Assembly (NCBI GenBank): GCA_012729755.1
Contig: JAAYCN010000122.1
Coordinates: forward strand, 1 to 44,796
Direction: 5' to 3'
Origin: Chloroflexota bacterium
GTDB lineage: Bacteria; Chloroflexota; Anaerolineae; Anaerolineales; Anaerolineaceae
DNA length: 44,796 nucleotides
Shown piece by piece: positions 1-8,241 of the stretch. A program made the position numbers and the translations under genes. Below the pieces are notes generated by a model that saw nothing but the letters and a program-made list of their open reading frames with translations, was not told the DNA's origin and ran no database searches. Position 1 is the stretch's first letter, and each line of letters begins with the position of its first letter.

Positions 1-334
1 GGATGCATCTTGTCACTGCTTCTCCTGATTTAGATGCTAAAATCAGGTTCGTACCCCCTATCCTTCTGGATAATATCGCTGTCCAGCTCGGTGATTGGAG
101 TGGTTACCATCTGCTGGCTTCTCACCTTTCGCCTCAGTGTTGTGTTTGTGCTCAGTGTTCGCCTCAATAATTGTGCCTCAATAATACACTCCCCGTAGGG
201 CAGGCTGACTTCACATCTGAATGTCGATGTAGACTTTAGCAATCACACCAAACCACCCCCTTCAGTCTCACTATGCTCAGCAGCTCCTCTCATGGAGAAG
301 CCAGCGTTTCGCCCTGCCTCAATTATCGGCGTAC
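1..334. other. Left-edge non-coding stretch
   Basis: No convincing gene is seen here. It holds a small hairpin at 24-47 (arms CCTGATTT / AAATCAGG), a patch of imperfect short repeats at 128-185 (GCCTCA, TCAGTGTT and CAATAAT recur), and a degenerate minus-strand copy of the window's intergenic repeat core at about 250-302. A 70-codon minus-strand reading frame at 30-242 runs through the repeats and has no recognisable domain, so it is not called. Confidence 0.5.
250..302 (-). repeat. Intergenic repeat core, copy A (degenerate)
   Basis: On the minus strand the segment matches the core GCTGGCGAGCGCAGCGAGAC followed by TGAAGAGGGTGTTT, with several substitutions, and it is preceded by a short CTCC/GGAG hairpin at about 286-298. 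It is the most diverged of the six copies seen and lies just downstream of the YhhN gene. Confidence 0.6.
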
Positions 335-1003
335 TCACAACCGCAATGTCGAAAAAACGATCAACGTTTGAGCGATATGGTAAGTCGAAATCACCAGCAG
401 GCGCGTCGCGGGCAGGCGCTTGCCCATCTTTTCAAGTCCAAGAATTGTGTCTGAAGCGAAAAAGAATAGCCCGCCCAAACCAGCCATCGCCCCGCTTGCG
501 ACAGGCCATCCCTCCCGCCATAGGCTGAGCAGTGCCGTGACGGTCATCACCACCAACACGCTGCTGTAAAGAATGAACGCGAAGCGCATATGCTTAAATT
601 CCGGCTTGTTCCTGGTTCGTGAAAGCACCACATAAATCATTATCGCGATCACCGCCAGCGCTGTCAAAATTGCTGGCGCTATCGCCCTCCGATCGACCTC
701 CCAACGCGAAAAAGCCCAGATATACACCAGGTGAGCGACCAAAAAGGCCGTCATTCCAGCAATAAACCAGCGAATCGAACGCGGAATTAAAAAAATATCT
801 CCGATCAGCGAGAAAATCAGGGCGATCAGAAATGGCAGCCGAATCGCGTCCAGTCCTCCGGCCTTCGCGAAAAATACAATTAAAACGATCAAAACCAACG
901 GTTTGCTGGCGATATACAGTTCACGTTTTTCCAGCGCGGCGGCAATCCAATTAACAAGCGCCACCCCAGAGAGCGCAAATAGAAACAGAACTGATAATTT
1001 CAT
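335..1003 (-). CDS. YhhN/TMEM86-family membrane protein (putative lysoplasmalogenase)
   Basis: The 222-residue protein is almost entirely hydrophobic, with about seven or eight membrane segments. It carries the hallmarks of the YhhN family: a SLIGD motif after the third helix, a GMTAFLVAHLVYIWAF segment, and a late FFFASDTILG segment followed by a YHIAQ helix. Family members with known activity hydrolyse the vinyl-ether bond of lysoplasmalogens; whether this one does so is inferred. The ATG lies one base after the stop codon of era, so the gene is the last of the minus-strand operon and is probably translationally coupled. Confidence in the family is good, in the substrate low. Confidence 0.82.
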   Translation of the reverse strand: MKLSVLFLFALSGVALVNWIAAALEKRELYIASKPLVLIVLIVFFAKAGGLDAIRLPFLIALIFSLIGDIFLIPRSIRWFIAGMTAFLVAHLVYIWAFSRWEVDRRAIAPAILTALAVIAIMIYVVLSRTRNKPEFKHMRFAFILYSSVLVVMTVTALLSLWREGWPVASGAMAGLGGLFFFASDTILGLEKMGKRLPATRLLVISTYHIAQTLIVFSTLRL

Positions 1004-1004
1004 C

Positions 1005-1931
1005 CTATTCCTTTCCCTGCGTCAGTCCCAACTCCTTTAAAAAAGCCGGGTCGTTCTTCCAATCCCTGCGCGCTTTAACCGCCGTCTCCAGGAATACTTT
1101 TTGACCGTTCATTTTTTCAATATCCGCCCGTGCGGCCGAACCAATCTGTTTGATTTTTTCGCCGCCTTTGCCGACTACAATCGCTTTCTGAGCCTCGCGT
1201 TCGACAAAAATAGTCGCGTTGATATAGATCAATCCAGTCTCCCGTTCAGTGTACTCATTCACTCTCACCGCGATTGAGTAGGGCACTTCGTCCGACAGAT
1301 AAGTCATACACGCAGACCTGATCATCTCAGCGGCAATCTCGCGCTCAAAAGTCTCCGTCACCTGATCCTCAGGATAGTAAGCCGGCCCGATCGGCAGCAT
1401 TTCGGATAGCACGTCCAGCAGGTGCGTCACACCTTCCCCCGTCTGCGCCGATATCGCCAACACCCGCGCCTCAGGCAGCAGCTTTTCATAAGCCAGGCGA
1501 TTGGTTTGAAATACATTTCCCGTCACCGCGTCGCTCTTGTTGACCAACATCAAAACCGGCACCTTTGGAGCCACCTCCTTAATCAAATTGGCCAGTTTTT
1601 CATCCATCTCATCCGGTCTGCCAGCGCCATCAGCGGTAAACAGCAAAACATCCGCGTCCCGCAGGGCAAATTCTGCTTCGCTGTTAATAAACTGGCTGAG
1701 CCTGTCCTTTGGCTCATGCAGACCCGGCGTATCTACGAAAATTATCTGCGCTTTGTCAGTGGTCAGAATGCCCAATTGGCGTTTACGTGTCGTTTGCGGC
1801 TTCGCGCTCACGCCAGCAATCGGTTGCCCCATCAGTCGGTTGAGCAGCGTGCTTTTTCCTGCGTTTGGCTTGCCGACAATCGACACAAACCCAGAGCGGA
1901 ATTCTGAATTTTCACTGTTTTTTTCTTTCAT
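1005..1931 (-). CDS. era: GTPase Era
   Basis: Era is a GTPase that binds the 3' end of 16S rRNA and assists 30S subunit maturation. The 308-residue length is normal. All G motifs are visible: GKPNAGKST (20-28), the TTRKRQLGI switch, DTPG (67-70), NKSD (131-134) and SAQTGEG. The C-terminal KH domain shows the GKGG loop at 254-257. The ATG start overlaps the stop codon of the upstream MGMT gene in an ATGA arrangement, and YhhN follows after one base, so all three are probably translated together. Confidence 0.97.
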   Translation of the reverse strand: MKEKNSENSEFRSGFVSIVGKPNAGKSTLLNRLMGQPIAGVSAKPQTTRKRQLGILTTDKAQIIFVDTPGLHEPKDRLSQFINSEAEFALRDADVLLFTADGAGRPDEMDEKLANLIKEVAPKVPVLMLVNKSDAVTGNVFQTNRLAYEKLLPEARVLAISAQTGEGVTHLLDVLSEMLPIGPAYYPEDQVTETFEREIAAEMIRSACMTYLSDEVPYSIAVRVNEYTERETGLIYINATIFVEREAQKAIVVGKGGEKIKQIGSAARADIEKMNGQKVFLETAVKARRDWKNDPAFLKELGLTQGKE

Positions 1932-2470
1932 GCACGATCACCTTCAAAATTAAATAAGGGCATCTGATTGTCCACCAGACGATGATTTATGATGGTATGC
2001 CCTTCGTGCCTCAACAACCACTCTTTGGTAGCGATCCCATTCGGAGCATTGTACCCCTGCATCGCCCGATCACTTGCCACAACCCGATGACAGGGAATCA
2101 GCAATGGACAGGGGTTTTTGCTGTTGGCCAGCCCAACTGCTCTGGCCGCCCCAGGCTGGCCCAACCGAACTGCCAGATCACCGTAGCTGGTCGTCTCTCC
2201 GAATTTCAGATCAGCGACCAACCTCAACACCCGCGCTTGAAAACCTTTAATTACCTGCCAGTCGATCATTAGGCTGAACCGCCTCAACCCGCCAGAAAAA
2301 TAGAGGTTAACCTGTCTGGCGATCTCATTCGTCAGCTCCGAAGCAGTTTCCAGCTTGGTCGGTATCGCGTTTGAATCAGTCCGCAAAAACTCCACCCAGC
2401 GCACGCCCACATCACTAAACCTGAACAGCATCAGGCCAATCGGCGTAAGAAGGATGAGCGTTTCGATCAT
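1928..2470 (-). CDS. ogt: Methylated-DNA--protein-cysteine methyltransferase (Ogt/MGMT type)
   Basis: This enzyme repairs O6-alkylguanine by transferring the alkyl group irreversibly to its own cysteine. The active-site motif PCHRV is present with the acceptor Cys at residue 127, preceded by the helix-turn-helix segment [10 protein letters not shown] and the [13 protein letters not shown] stretch, and followed by KEWLLRHEG. At 180 residues it is the usual Ogt length, with a short N-terminal domain. It overlaps era by four bases and follows the ABC permease gene after six bases. The asparagine of the ANSKNP motif and the arginine finger region are intact, so it should be active. Confidence 0.93.
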   Translation of the reverse strand: MIETLILLTPIGLMLFRFSDVGVRWVEFLRTDSNAIPTKLETASELTNEIARQVNLYFSGGLRRFSLMIDWQVIKGFQARVLRLVADLKFGETTSYGDLAVRLGQPGAARAVGLANSKNPCPLLIPCHRVVASDRAMQGYNAPNGIATKEWLLRHEGHTIINHRLVDNQMPLFNFEGDRA

Positions 2471-2476
2471 GGCTGC

Positions 2477-3352
2477 TTAGTAGTTTGACACCATATCAAT
2501 CATACCCTCTTCACGAGCTTTTCGGTCAAACATTCTGAAGGTCAGAGTCGCAATCCCCAGAAACACCACCGAATAAAGCGCCAACAGACCTAACAGCTGC
2601 AAATCGCTGAGCTGTGTATACATCTGAAAACTGTGTCCTACCCCAGGCACAATCGCCCGTCTTGTCAGCACCAGCCAAAAACCAACCGGGAAGATATAAC
2701 CAGGCCATTCCCAATTACCAAACACCACCGAAAGTGGAAACACCGCGCCAGATACAAAGAAGAAAAGGCTGGAAAAGCTTTGCCCCAATACCCAGGGATT
2801 GTTTTTGATTGTCAAAGCCCAGCCGGCCAGAAAAAGCCCAATGCTCACCAGAGCGATGAAGCCAAACAGCATGGCTGGGATTAACAGCAGCCAATTAATC
2901 TGACCGAAGTTGATTGGCATATGCAGAAAGACAGCTGCGAAAGCCACCGTGGTGACCAGCGAAAGCAAGCCTCCCGCCATAGCCGCCACGCCCCTGCCCA
3001 CCAGATAGGTGGGGATGTGGATTGGCGCTACGTAGAGATACTTCAGTGTCCGATAATGTTCGCGCTCCTCGATAATTCCTCCCGCTACTGAGTTGACCAC
3101 ATTGCCGATCAACCCAAATAGCGCGTTGCCCAGATACATATTCACAAATTCGGGATTACTGAAATCAGCGCCCCTGATTACCAGGTACATTACCACCAAG
3201 ATTGCCGCGCGCGATAACGGCCAGACGATCGAGTAGATCAGGAATACAAACAGATCTGTCCAGTTTGATTCAATTTGCCAGCCCAGCCAGGTAGAGACGC
3301 AAAAAGTGCGCCAGGCGCCTGGTTTCTTATCAAAGATTACTTGTTCAGCCAT
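2477..3352 (-). CDS. ABC-2 type transporter permease (second)
   Basis: The 291-residue protein has a soluble N-terminus, then about six membrane helices with a hydrophilic segment after the second (EEREHYRTLKYLYVAPI). That EExRxxGTLE-like motif is characteristic of ABC-2 export permeases, where it contacts the ATPase. It ends with an acidic and basic cytoplasmic tail. It follows the first permease after one base, so the two probably form a heterodimer with the ATPase encoded upstream. The substrate cannot be told from sequence; drugs, lipids or polysaccharides are all possible for this family. Confidence 0.87.
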   Translation of the reverse strand: MAEQVIFDKKPGAWRTFCVSTWLGWQIESNWTDLFVFLIYSIVWPLSRAAILVVMYLVIRGADFSNPEFVNMYLGNALFGLIGNVVNSVAGGIIEEREHYRTLKYLYVAPIHIPTYLVGRGVAAMAGGLLSLVTTVAFAAVFLHMPINFGQINWLLLIPAMLFGFIALVSIGLFLAGWALTIKNNPWVLGQSFSSLFFFVSGAVFPLSVVFGNWEWPGYIFPVGFWLVLTRRAIVPGVGHSFQMYTQLSDLQLLGLLALYSVVFLGIATLTFRMFDRKAREEGMIDMVSNY

Positions 3353-3353
3353 C

Positions 3354-4190
3354 TCAACTCAACCGATCCGATATTTTTCCCTGGCGGATCGCCAGTTTTT
3401 CCATATATGCCAAAAACCAGCGCGCTGCCAACAGGTAAAACACACATAACCCAACCAGCACGATAATCTCAGTTCGCACCGGCAACAATCCAGTCGCCTC
3501 ACCTGACGGAAAAGCCAGTTGGCGCATTGCGTCCATGCCCATGGTCAGCGGGATGATCGAGGCTGCCACCCCCGGCCAGAACCCGAAAGTCTTCACAGGG
3601 AAATAAAAACCAGAAAACAGCATCACTGGCGGCTCGAACAGGTTGGCGATATGCCATCCTTCGCGGTTAAACAGCAAAAACAACGAGGCGGTCATCATCC
3701 CCATCCCATACAGAGCAATGATCATCAACATAAACACCGCGAACAGCACCCAGAAACTGGTCACCGCGTACTGCACGTGGAACAGCCAGGTGCCAATGCC
3801 CAAGATCACCACCGCTCTCAACGCCGTAGACAACATCCCGCCCAGTGCCATTCCCAACAGGATCGCCATCATTGAGGTCGGTGACACAATGTAAAGCGAA
3901 AGATTGCCTGTTTCTTTCTCCCAGTAAAGTTGAGTAGACATGCTCCACAGCACGTTGAACCAAAACGCCGACATCGCTCCGCCCAGAACAACAAAACCGA
4001 CATACTCCTGTGGAGCTTTGAGCGCCTGGTAGGTCAACACATAACCGATCATATTGACCAGCGGGAAGAAGACATCGAAAAACAACCAGTTTAAGTCACG
4101 CAAGGTACCCACAACCCGCGGATACGCTCTCCCGATCACCGTGCGCGCGAAGAGCCTCCAGCCGTCTTGTTTGATGACCTTAGTTTCCAT
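3354..4190 (-). CDS. ABC-2 type transporter permease (first)
   Basis: A 278-residue membrane protein with about six helices. An EKETGNLSLYIVSPTSM segment after the second helix is the ABC-2 permease coupling motif. It starts inside the 3' end of the ATPase gene with an 11-base overlap, so production of ATPase and permease is tightly linked. It is only distantly similar to the second permease, consistent with a heterodimeric exporter. Substrate unknown. Confidence 0.87.
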   Translation of the reverse strand: METKVIKQDGWRLFARTVIGRAYPRVVGTLRDLNWLFFDVFFPLVNMIGYVLTYQALKAPQEYVGFVVLGGAMSAFWFNVLWSMSTQLYWEKETGNLSLYIVSPTSMMAILLGMALGGMLSTALRAVVILGIGTWLFHVQYAVTSFWVLFAVFMLMIIALYGMGMMTASLFLLFNREGWHIANLFEPPVMLFSGFYFPVKTFGFWPGVAASIIPLTMGMDAMRQLAFPSGEATGLLPVRTEIIVLVGLCVFYLLAARWFLAYMEKLAIRQGKISDRLS

Positions 4191-5187
4191 TCTGTTTTTC
4201 CGCGTCGCTTAAGCTGCGCCCTACCAGTTTAATAAACACGTCTTCCAGTGAGGGTTCGCGCTTGTGTAAGGTTTGAATGGAACTGCCGCGTTCGCTCAGG
4301 AAATTCATTAGCTTATTAATCACACCATCCTCTTCAAAAGCCAGTTCCATCCTGCAGCCGGTCTCGGTCTGCTTGCAGCTGCCGCTCGAGATTCCCTCAA
4401 TCGATTTCAGTGATGCGAAATCATCTTCATCCAGACGATTCACCACGATGGTATAGATCGAACGATCCTTTATGGTAGCTTTTAATGCTTCTGGCGTGTC
4501 TACCGCCAAAACCCTGCCTTTGTCGATGATCGCCACCCGGTCGCAAAGCTCCTCAGCCTCCACCATATAATGTGTAGTTAACAAAAGCGTGCGTGATTTG
4601 TTTTCGTCGACCCAACCCCTCACAAACTGTCGGATGTCGCGCGCCGCTGTAACGTCTAGCCCTAACGTCGGCTCATCCAGAAACAAAACCTGGGGATCGG
4701 TCATAAAACCGCGGATGATATTCATTTTCTGCCGCAAGCCAGTTGAGAGATCGCTGCATTTTGTGTCAGCCTTCTCTTCCAGTCCAACAAGCTTAATGAG
4801 CTCATCAATGCGCGGATAAGCCTGATTGGAAGGGATCCCATAAAACTGAGTGAACATCCACAGGTTTTCCCTTACTGTTAACAGCCCATAGCCCGAAGTT
4901 TCGCCGCCAGAAACCATATTGATGCGTTTGCGCAGCTCCGCTGCTTCTTTTTCCACATCAAGCCCATCCACTTTTGCCGTTCCCGAAGACGGTCCCAAGA
5001 TTGTCGTCAAGATCTTGATCAAAGTAGTTTTGCCCGCCCCATTCGGCCCCAACAGCCCAAACAGTTCACCCTGGCCAACAGTCAGATCGACATTATTCAG
5101 CGCCACCAGGGTCGAGGCTGGTTTCTTACGGGTTTTTTTGATTTTATAAATACGCGACAACTTGTTGGTTTCAATGGCGTACATCAT
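4180..5187 (-). CDS. ABC transporter ATP-binding protein
   Basis: This is the motor subunit of the exporter. Walker A is GPNGAGKT at 47-54, the signature is LSTGLRQ at 147-153 (a variant of LSGGQ), and Walker B is VLFLDEP at 167-173, followed by the H-loop TTHY. The 335-residue length includes a C-terminal extension typical of DrrA/NatA-type exporters. The gene begins with two consecutive ATG codons; a GAGGA lies directly against the first, so either may be used. It is the first gene of the operon reaching down to YhhN. Confidence 0.93.
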   Translation of the reverse strand: MMYAIETNKLSRIYKIKKTRKKPASTLVALNNVDLTVGQGELFGLLGPNGAGKTTLIKILTTILGPSSGTAKVDGLDVEKEAAELRKRINMVSGGETSGYGLLTVRENLWMFTQFYGIPSNQAYPRIDELIKLVGLEEKADTKCSDLSTGLRQKMNIIRGFMTDPQVLFLDEPTLGLDVTAARDIRQFVRGWVDENKSRTLLLTTHYMVEAEELCDRVAIIDKGRVLAVDTPEALKATIKDRSIYTIVVNRLDEDDFASLKSIEGISSGSCKQTETGCRMELAFEEDGVINKLMNFLSERGSSIQTLHKREPSLEDVFIKLVGRSLSDAEKQNGN

Positions 5188-5224
5188 TCCTCAAATCGTA
5201 GGGTAATCGTAGGTTAAGCGTCAA
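5188..5224 (-). promoter_or_regulatory. Putative promoter of the ABC-ogt-era operon with tandem AATCGTAGG
   Basis: On the minus strand a TTGACG box (5219-5224) is separated by 18 bases from TACGAT (5195-5200), which ends seven bases before the first ATG of the ATPase gene. The sequence AATCGTAGG occurs twice on the plus strand, at 5194-5202 and 5205-5213, an 11-base period, overlapping the -10 box. The repeat could be a binding site for a regulator. Prediction from sequence only. Confidence 0.45.
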
Positions 5225-5294
5225 GCAAATAGACATTATTTCTTGTAAGATAATAGCGAAAGGGCGACTTCTCTTCTTCTTCTCCTCCTTAATA

Positions 5295-5325
5295 CTAGTG
5301 CCGGGGTCGGCGTCCTCGGCACTAG
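5295..5325. repeat. Strong 12-bp stem hairpin
   Basis: The arms CTAGTGCCGGGG and CCTCGGCACTAG pair over 12 positions with a single mismatch around a seven-base loop. No T-run follows on either strand, so it is not an obvious intrinsic terminator. Its role is unknown. Confidence 0.6.
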
Positions 5326-5469
5326 GTGATTCTACGACAAAATTCCATTTTTAGTTTTAGTGAATCTCATCGTTATTCATCGAGCGATCACATTTAATAA
5401 GCGACTTGGGCTAGGTTTTTTTGAAAAATAGGCGTAAATGTCCTGGGCTGAAGAGGATCAGAGTTAGAC

Positions 5470-5518
5470 TTCTCCAGAGAGAAGCTGGCGAGCGCAGCGA
5501 GACTGAAGGGAGTGTTTT
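5470..5518 (+). repeat. Intergenic repeat core, copy B
   Basis: The core GCTGGCGAGCGCAGCGAGAC plus TGAAGGGAGTGTTT is present at 5484-5517. Just before it lies a five-base-pair hairpin, TTCTC-CAGA-GAGAA. Confidence 0.8.
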
Positions 5519-5677
5519 TTGTGTCTGCTGAAATCCAAATCGCCTGCCAACATTAACACCTTTCCCAACTGTTCCTCTTCAGCGCTTCGAACCTCCCCGC
5601 TGGTTCTTGGATTTCACCCCGTTTCCATCATTTCTGTATTAAAATCCTTTCGGTACTCAAAACCGGAGGCATAAATA

Positions 5678-6232
5678 ATGAAAGACACACACGAAGTTTA
5701 TCCTATAGAAATCGCCGGCGTTAAACGCGATCTGCGCCTCTTTGAGGTCAAGCCTGGCCTGCGCATCGCCATTCTCAATATCCTTGGCGACGTCGAATTG
5801 GTCGATGCCTGCGCCATCGCGCTGGCTGAGAAGCTCAAAAATACCGACTACGACACTATCGTCACCGCCGAAACCAAGAGCATCCCAATTGCCCATATGC
5901 TCTCCAAAATAACCGGCAAGCCCTACATCGTCCTGCGCAAAGAATACAAACCCTATCTCGGCCAGGCGATCACGGCCGAAACGCTTTCCATCACCACCGG
6001 CAAGCCTCAACACCTCTTGCTTGATGAAAAAGATCTTCCCCTGGTCAAAGACAGGCGCATCCTCCTGCTTGACGACGTGATCAGCACGGGTTCCACGCTG
6101 CAGGGCATGCGGCTGATCATCGAAAAAGCGCGCGGCAAGATCGCCCAAGAGGCGGCCATTCTTACCGAAGGCGACCGCGCCGAATGGATGAAGATCGTTT
6201 CTCTCGGCCACCTGCCCGTCTTTATGGATTAA
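5678..6232 (+). CDS. Phosphoribosyltransferase, adenine-type
   Basis: The 184-residue protein is a type I phosphoribosyltransferase, moving phosphoribose from PRPP to a base. The PRPP-binding motif LLLDDVISTGST is at 129-140 with its two adjacent aspartates, and the segment VTAETKSIPIAHMLSKITGKPYIVLRKEYKPY resembles the adenine/xanthine group (COG0503). Adenine is the likeliest substrate, but the N-terminal half is divergent enough that another purine cannot be excluded. A GGAGG box at 5665-5669 is well placed for this ATG. The next gene begins one base after its stop codon. Confidence 0.82.
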   Translation: MKDTHEVYPIEIAGVKRDLRLFEVKPGLRIAILNILGDVELVDACAIALAEKLKNTDYDTIVTAETKSIPIAHMLSKITGKPYIVLRKEYKPYLGQAITAETLSITTGKPQHLLLDEKDLPLVKDRRILLLDDVISTGSTLQGMRLIIEKARGKIAQEAAILTEGDRAEWMKIVSLGHLPVFMD

Positions 6233-6233
6233 A

Positions 6234-6926
6234 ATGCAAGTTCGCTTAGCCATCGAGCGTTTTTTCGAACGCAAGCGCACAATTTGTTTCGGCCTCGACT
6301 TTCCGGGCTGCTTTACCTATGGCGCCGACAAAGCTGAAGCCATTTTGCGCTTCCCTCAAGCCCTCCTAAAGCATGAAGCCTGGGTCCGCCTTCATACTGA
6401 CTCACCGTGGTTCGAGCTCGATAACATGGATTTTCGTGTGGTTGAGTCATTCGACGCCTATGAAATTCAAACTGCCGATTGTCCCTATGAAGTTAATGCC
6501 ATTTATCAGGATGACTACCGCCCTTTGGGCCAGGAGGAACTTGATCAGGCCCTGCTGATTTACACCTGGCAGCGTGAAGAGCTCCTGGCAGGAGTGGAAA
6601 CAATCCCCACCCTGCTGCTTAAAAAATCTTTCCCTGGTCAGGATCGTACCATTGAGGAAATTCTCGCCCATATCGCCAAAGCGGAAAAATTCTATCTGCA
6701 ATGTTTTCAGCTTGATGTGGCTGATTTTCCATCCGACGCGCCTCTCGAAATGCTCGCTCATACAGCGAAACACTTCCGCGCCCTTTTGCCAGGTTTTCGC
6801 TCGTCTGTCTGCCAAACTGCTTACAATGACGAAGTATGGACGGCGCGCAAAGTCATCCGCCGCACCCTCTGGCACCAACGCGATCATATCAATCATATTC
6901 GCGAACTGGTTCTCAGGTCTGACTGA
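6234..6926 (+). CDS. DinB-fold protein with HicB-like N-terminal segment
   Basis: The C-terminal part (about 100-230) has the features of the DinB/YfiT metal-binding four-helix family: His146 in the second helix, and an HxxxH pair (214 and 218) in a WHQRDHINHI helix. Such proteins are often thiol-dependent transferases. The N-terminal stretch, around residues 14-45 (CFGLDFPGCFTYGADKAEA), resembles the small HicB-type fold (PGCxTxGxxxxEA). It is co-transcribed with the phosphoribosyltransferase, one base apart, and ends just before a strong terminator. The specific reaction is unknown. Confidence 0.68.
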   Translation: MQVRLAIERFFERKRTICFGLDFPGCFTYGADKAEAILRFPQALLKHEAWVRLHTDSPWFELDNMDFRVVESFDAYEIQTADCPYEVNAIYQDDYRPLGQEELDQALLIYTWQREELLAGVETIPTLLLKKSFPGQDRTIEEILAHIAKAEKFYLQCFQLDVADFPSDAPLEMLAHTAKHFRALLPGFRSSVCQTAYNDEVWTARKVIRRTLWHQRDHINHIRELVLRSD

Positions 6927-6948
6927 GGTTTAGTTAGCTATTGCTCAT

Positions 6949-6981
6949 CGGGCGAAGTCGGTTGACTTCGCCCGGTTTTTA
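6949..6981 (+). terminator. Rho-independent terminator after the DinB gene
   Basis: A perfect 11-base-pair stem (CGGGCGAAGTC / GACTTCGCCCG) with a four-base loop is followed by a run of five T. It closes the phosphoribosyltransferase-DinB operon. Confidence 0.9.
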
Positions 6982-7007
6982 AATCAATGGTCGAAAAGGA
7001 TTTTAAA

Positions 7008-7042
7008 AGTAAACGAGACGCCTCACCTGCGCCTCGTTTACT
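7008..7042. repeat. 14-bp stem hairpin behind the terminator
   Basis: AGTAAACGAGACGC and GCGCCTCGTTTACT pair over 14 positions with one mismatch around a seven-base loop. It has TTTTA on its left side, so it could terminate transcription coming from the right, but no minus-strand gene is seen there. Confidence 0.6.
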
Positions 7043-7228
7043 TCAGATCATATAAATGTTGAGTCACAACCTGATCCTTTTCCGAACATTCTTGAAAGGA
7101 GAGAAACAGTGATTGTTCGGTTGCAATTAGATTAACACCCTTGAATTAACTTATCTTCAAATGTACGTTATCAGATTGTTAAATAATCATACAATATTGA
7201 TTAATTCCAATTTTTTCTTCCTTCCATA

Positions 7229-7348
7229 CAGGGCAACCGCATCCAAATGAGCGACTTTAGCCAAACAAAATGCGAGTCTTTTAGTTTGATGTCAGGTTTC
7301 CTCTTTGAGGAAGCGGGCTGGAGCGCAGCGAGACTGAAGAGGATGTTT
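7229..7348 (+). repeat. Intergenic repeat, module A plus core copy C
   Basis: Positions 7229-7296 (containing AATGAGCGACTTTAGC and GAGTCTTTTAGTTTGAT) match the minus strand of 12420-12490 almost base for base. They lead into a hairpin TTCCTC-TTT-GAGGAA (7298-7312) and the core ending GACTGAAGAGGATGTTT. The match to the distant copy extends over about 120 bases. Confidence 0.88.
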
Positions 7349-7484
7349 GGGCGCGCTTGCTGAATTCGCGTTGCCCAGGATGTGTTGGGTTGCGCTCCAA
7401 GAGATGAGGGTCAGATAATATCTCTGGTCGCTCCACCCAACCTGCGTGTCGAGAAAGTCGGTCGGGTGAAACTCGACGAGGCAG
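7349..7484 (+). repeat. Intergenic repeat, spacer module with TTGGGT...ACCCAA inverted repeat
   Basis: This segment separates two core copies. It shares TTGCCCAG, TGTTGGGTT, CACCCAACC and GTCGGGTGAAA, in that order, with the minus strand of 33300-33420 next to another core copy. The shared GTTGGG/CCCAAC arms could form a stem. It therefore appears to be a separate module of the same repeat family. Confidence 0.65.
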
Positions 7485-7690
7485 GCTGGCGAGCGCGGCG
7501 AGGCTGAAGAGGGTGTTTTATGTGTTCAATGAAGACAGCATTAGCCCTGACCATCTTTAACACTTACCCGAGAAAAGGCGAAAACAAGCCTCTCCCCGTT
7601 GCGCCATCCCAGGGCTTCGACCCACTCCAAAGAGAGGGCTTAATGACTTGTTTGACTGAAAAAGAAGATGCGATTGCCCTGTCCTTCCAT
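7485..7690 (+). repeat. Intergenic repeat, core copy D plus module B
   Basis: The core (7485-7519) is followed by about 170 bases, including GACCATCTTTAACACTTACC, GAAAACAAGCCT and CTTAATGACTTGTTTGACTG, that match the minus strand of 12230-12370 with few differences apart from a short divergent patch in the middle. The hairpin preceding the core is weak in this copy. Confidence 0.88.
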
Positions 7691-7744
7691 ACTTGCGGAG
7701 CCGCCAATCACTTCCAACTATGCTATGATTAACTATCAGTCATT

Positions 7745-8233
7745 ATGAAATTTCTGAAACGCACCCTGCCCTTTATTCTGCTCAACATTCTCGTATCCGC
7801 AGTGACCATCTACGCGGTTCTGATGCTCTGGCAGCGCCAAAACCCCGCGCCCCAGCTGGCGACACCTGTCCTGCCAACCCAAACCAGCCCAGACCCAAAA
7901 AATCAGCCAACCTCGACCAGCAACCCTGAGGTCATCATAGAAAACGTCTTTGGGGCAGGTGACATTAATACCGAATACATCCTCCTGCGCAATACCGGCT
8001 CAACCCCTGTCAACCTCGTCAACTGGAGACTTACTGGTCTCAACGCCCAGCAATTTAATTTTCCGGTTATCAACCTCAACACCAATGGCGCTGTCAGACT
8101 CTATTCGCGTGAAGGCAGCAGTTCGGTAATTGAGTTATATTGGGGCTCTGCTTCCGCCCTCTGGAAAAGCGGTGACACACTCACCCTGACTGATTCCGAA
8201 GGCTCTCAACAGGCCTCTTTCACTATTCCCTAA
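7745..8233 (+). CDS. Membrane-anchored lamin-tail-domain protein
   Basis: The 162-residue protein has one N-terminal membrane segment (about 7-29), a proline/threonine-rich linker, and a single lamin tail domain (62-161). The domain shows the family features IENVFGAGDINTEYILLRNTGSTPVNLVNWRL and a KSGDTLTLTDSEG turn. Such domains are immunoglobulin-like and often sit on extracellular proteins; here it would be displayed outside the membrane. The start codon lacks a strong ribosome site. The stop codon overlaps the ribosome-binding site of dnaX. Function unknown. Confidence 0.75.
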   Translation: MKFLKRTLPFILLNILVSAVTIYAVLMLWQRQNPAPQLATPVLPTQTSPDPKNQPTSTSNPEVIIENVFGAGDINTEYILLRNTGSTPVNLVNWRLTGLNAQQFNFPVINLNTNGAVRLYSREGSSSVIELYWGSASALWKSGDTLTLTDSEGSQQASFTIP

Positions 8234-8241
8234 GGAGATCT

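Larger units (their letters stand above)
5188..5677. other. Divergent intergenic region, 490 bp
   Basis: The space between the ABC operon and the phosphoribosyltransferase gene contains the operon promoter at its left end, a hairpin at 5295-5325 and one copy of the intergenic repeat at 5470-5518. No coding sequence was recognised. Confidence 0.6.
6927..7744. other. Repeat-rich non-coding region, 818 bp
   Basis: The region contains two hairpins and two copies of the intergenic repeat core with their flanking modules. A 70-codon reading frame at 7520-7732 falls inside the repeat; the matching stretch of the inverted copy near 12240-12360 has an early stop in that frame, so the frame is not conserved and is not treated as a gene. 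Confidence 0.7.

Noticed and set aside
7520-7732. 70-codon reading frame on the plus strand
   Set aside because: It lies in the repeat module, and the matching inverted copy near 12240-12360 has an early stop in the same frame.
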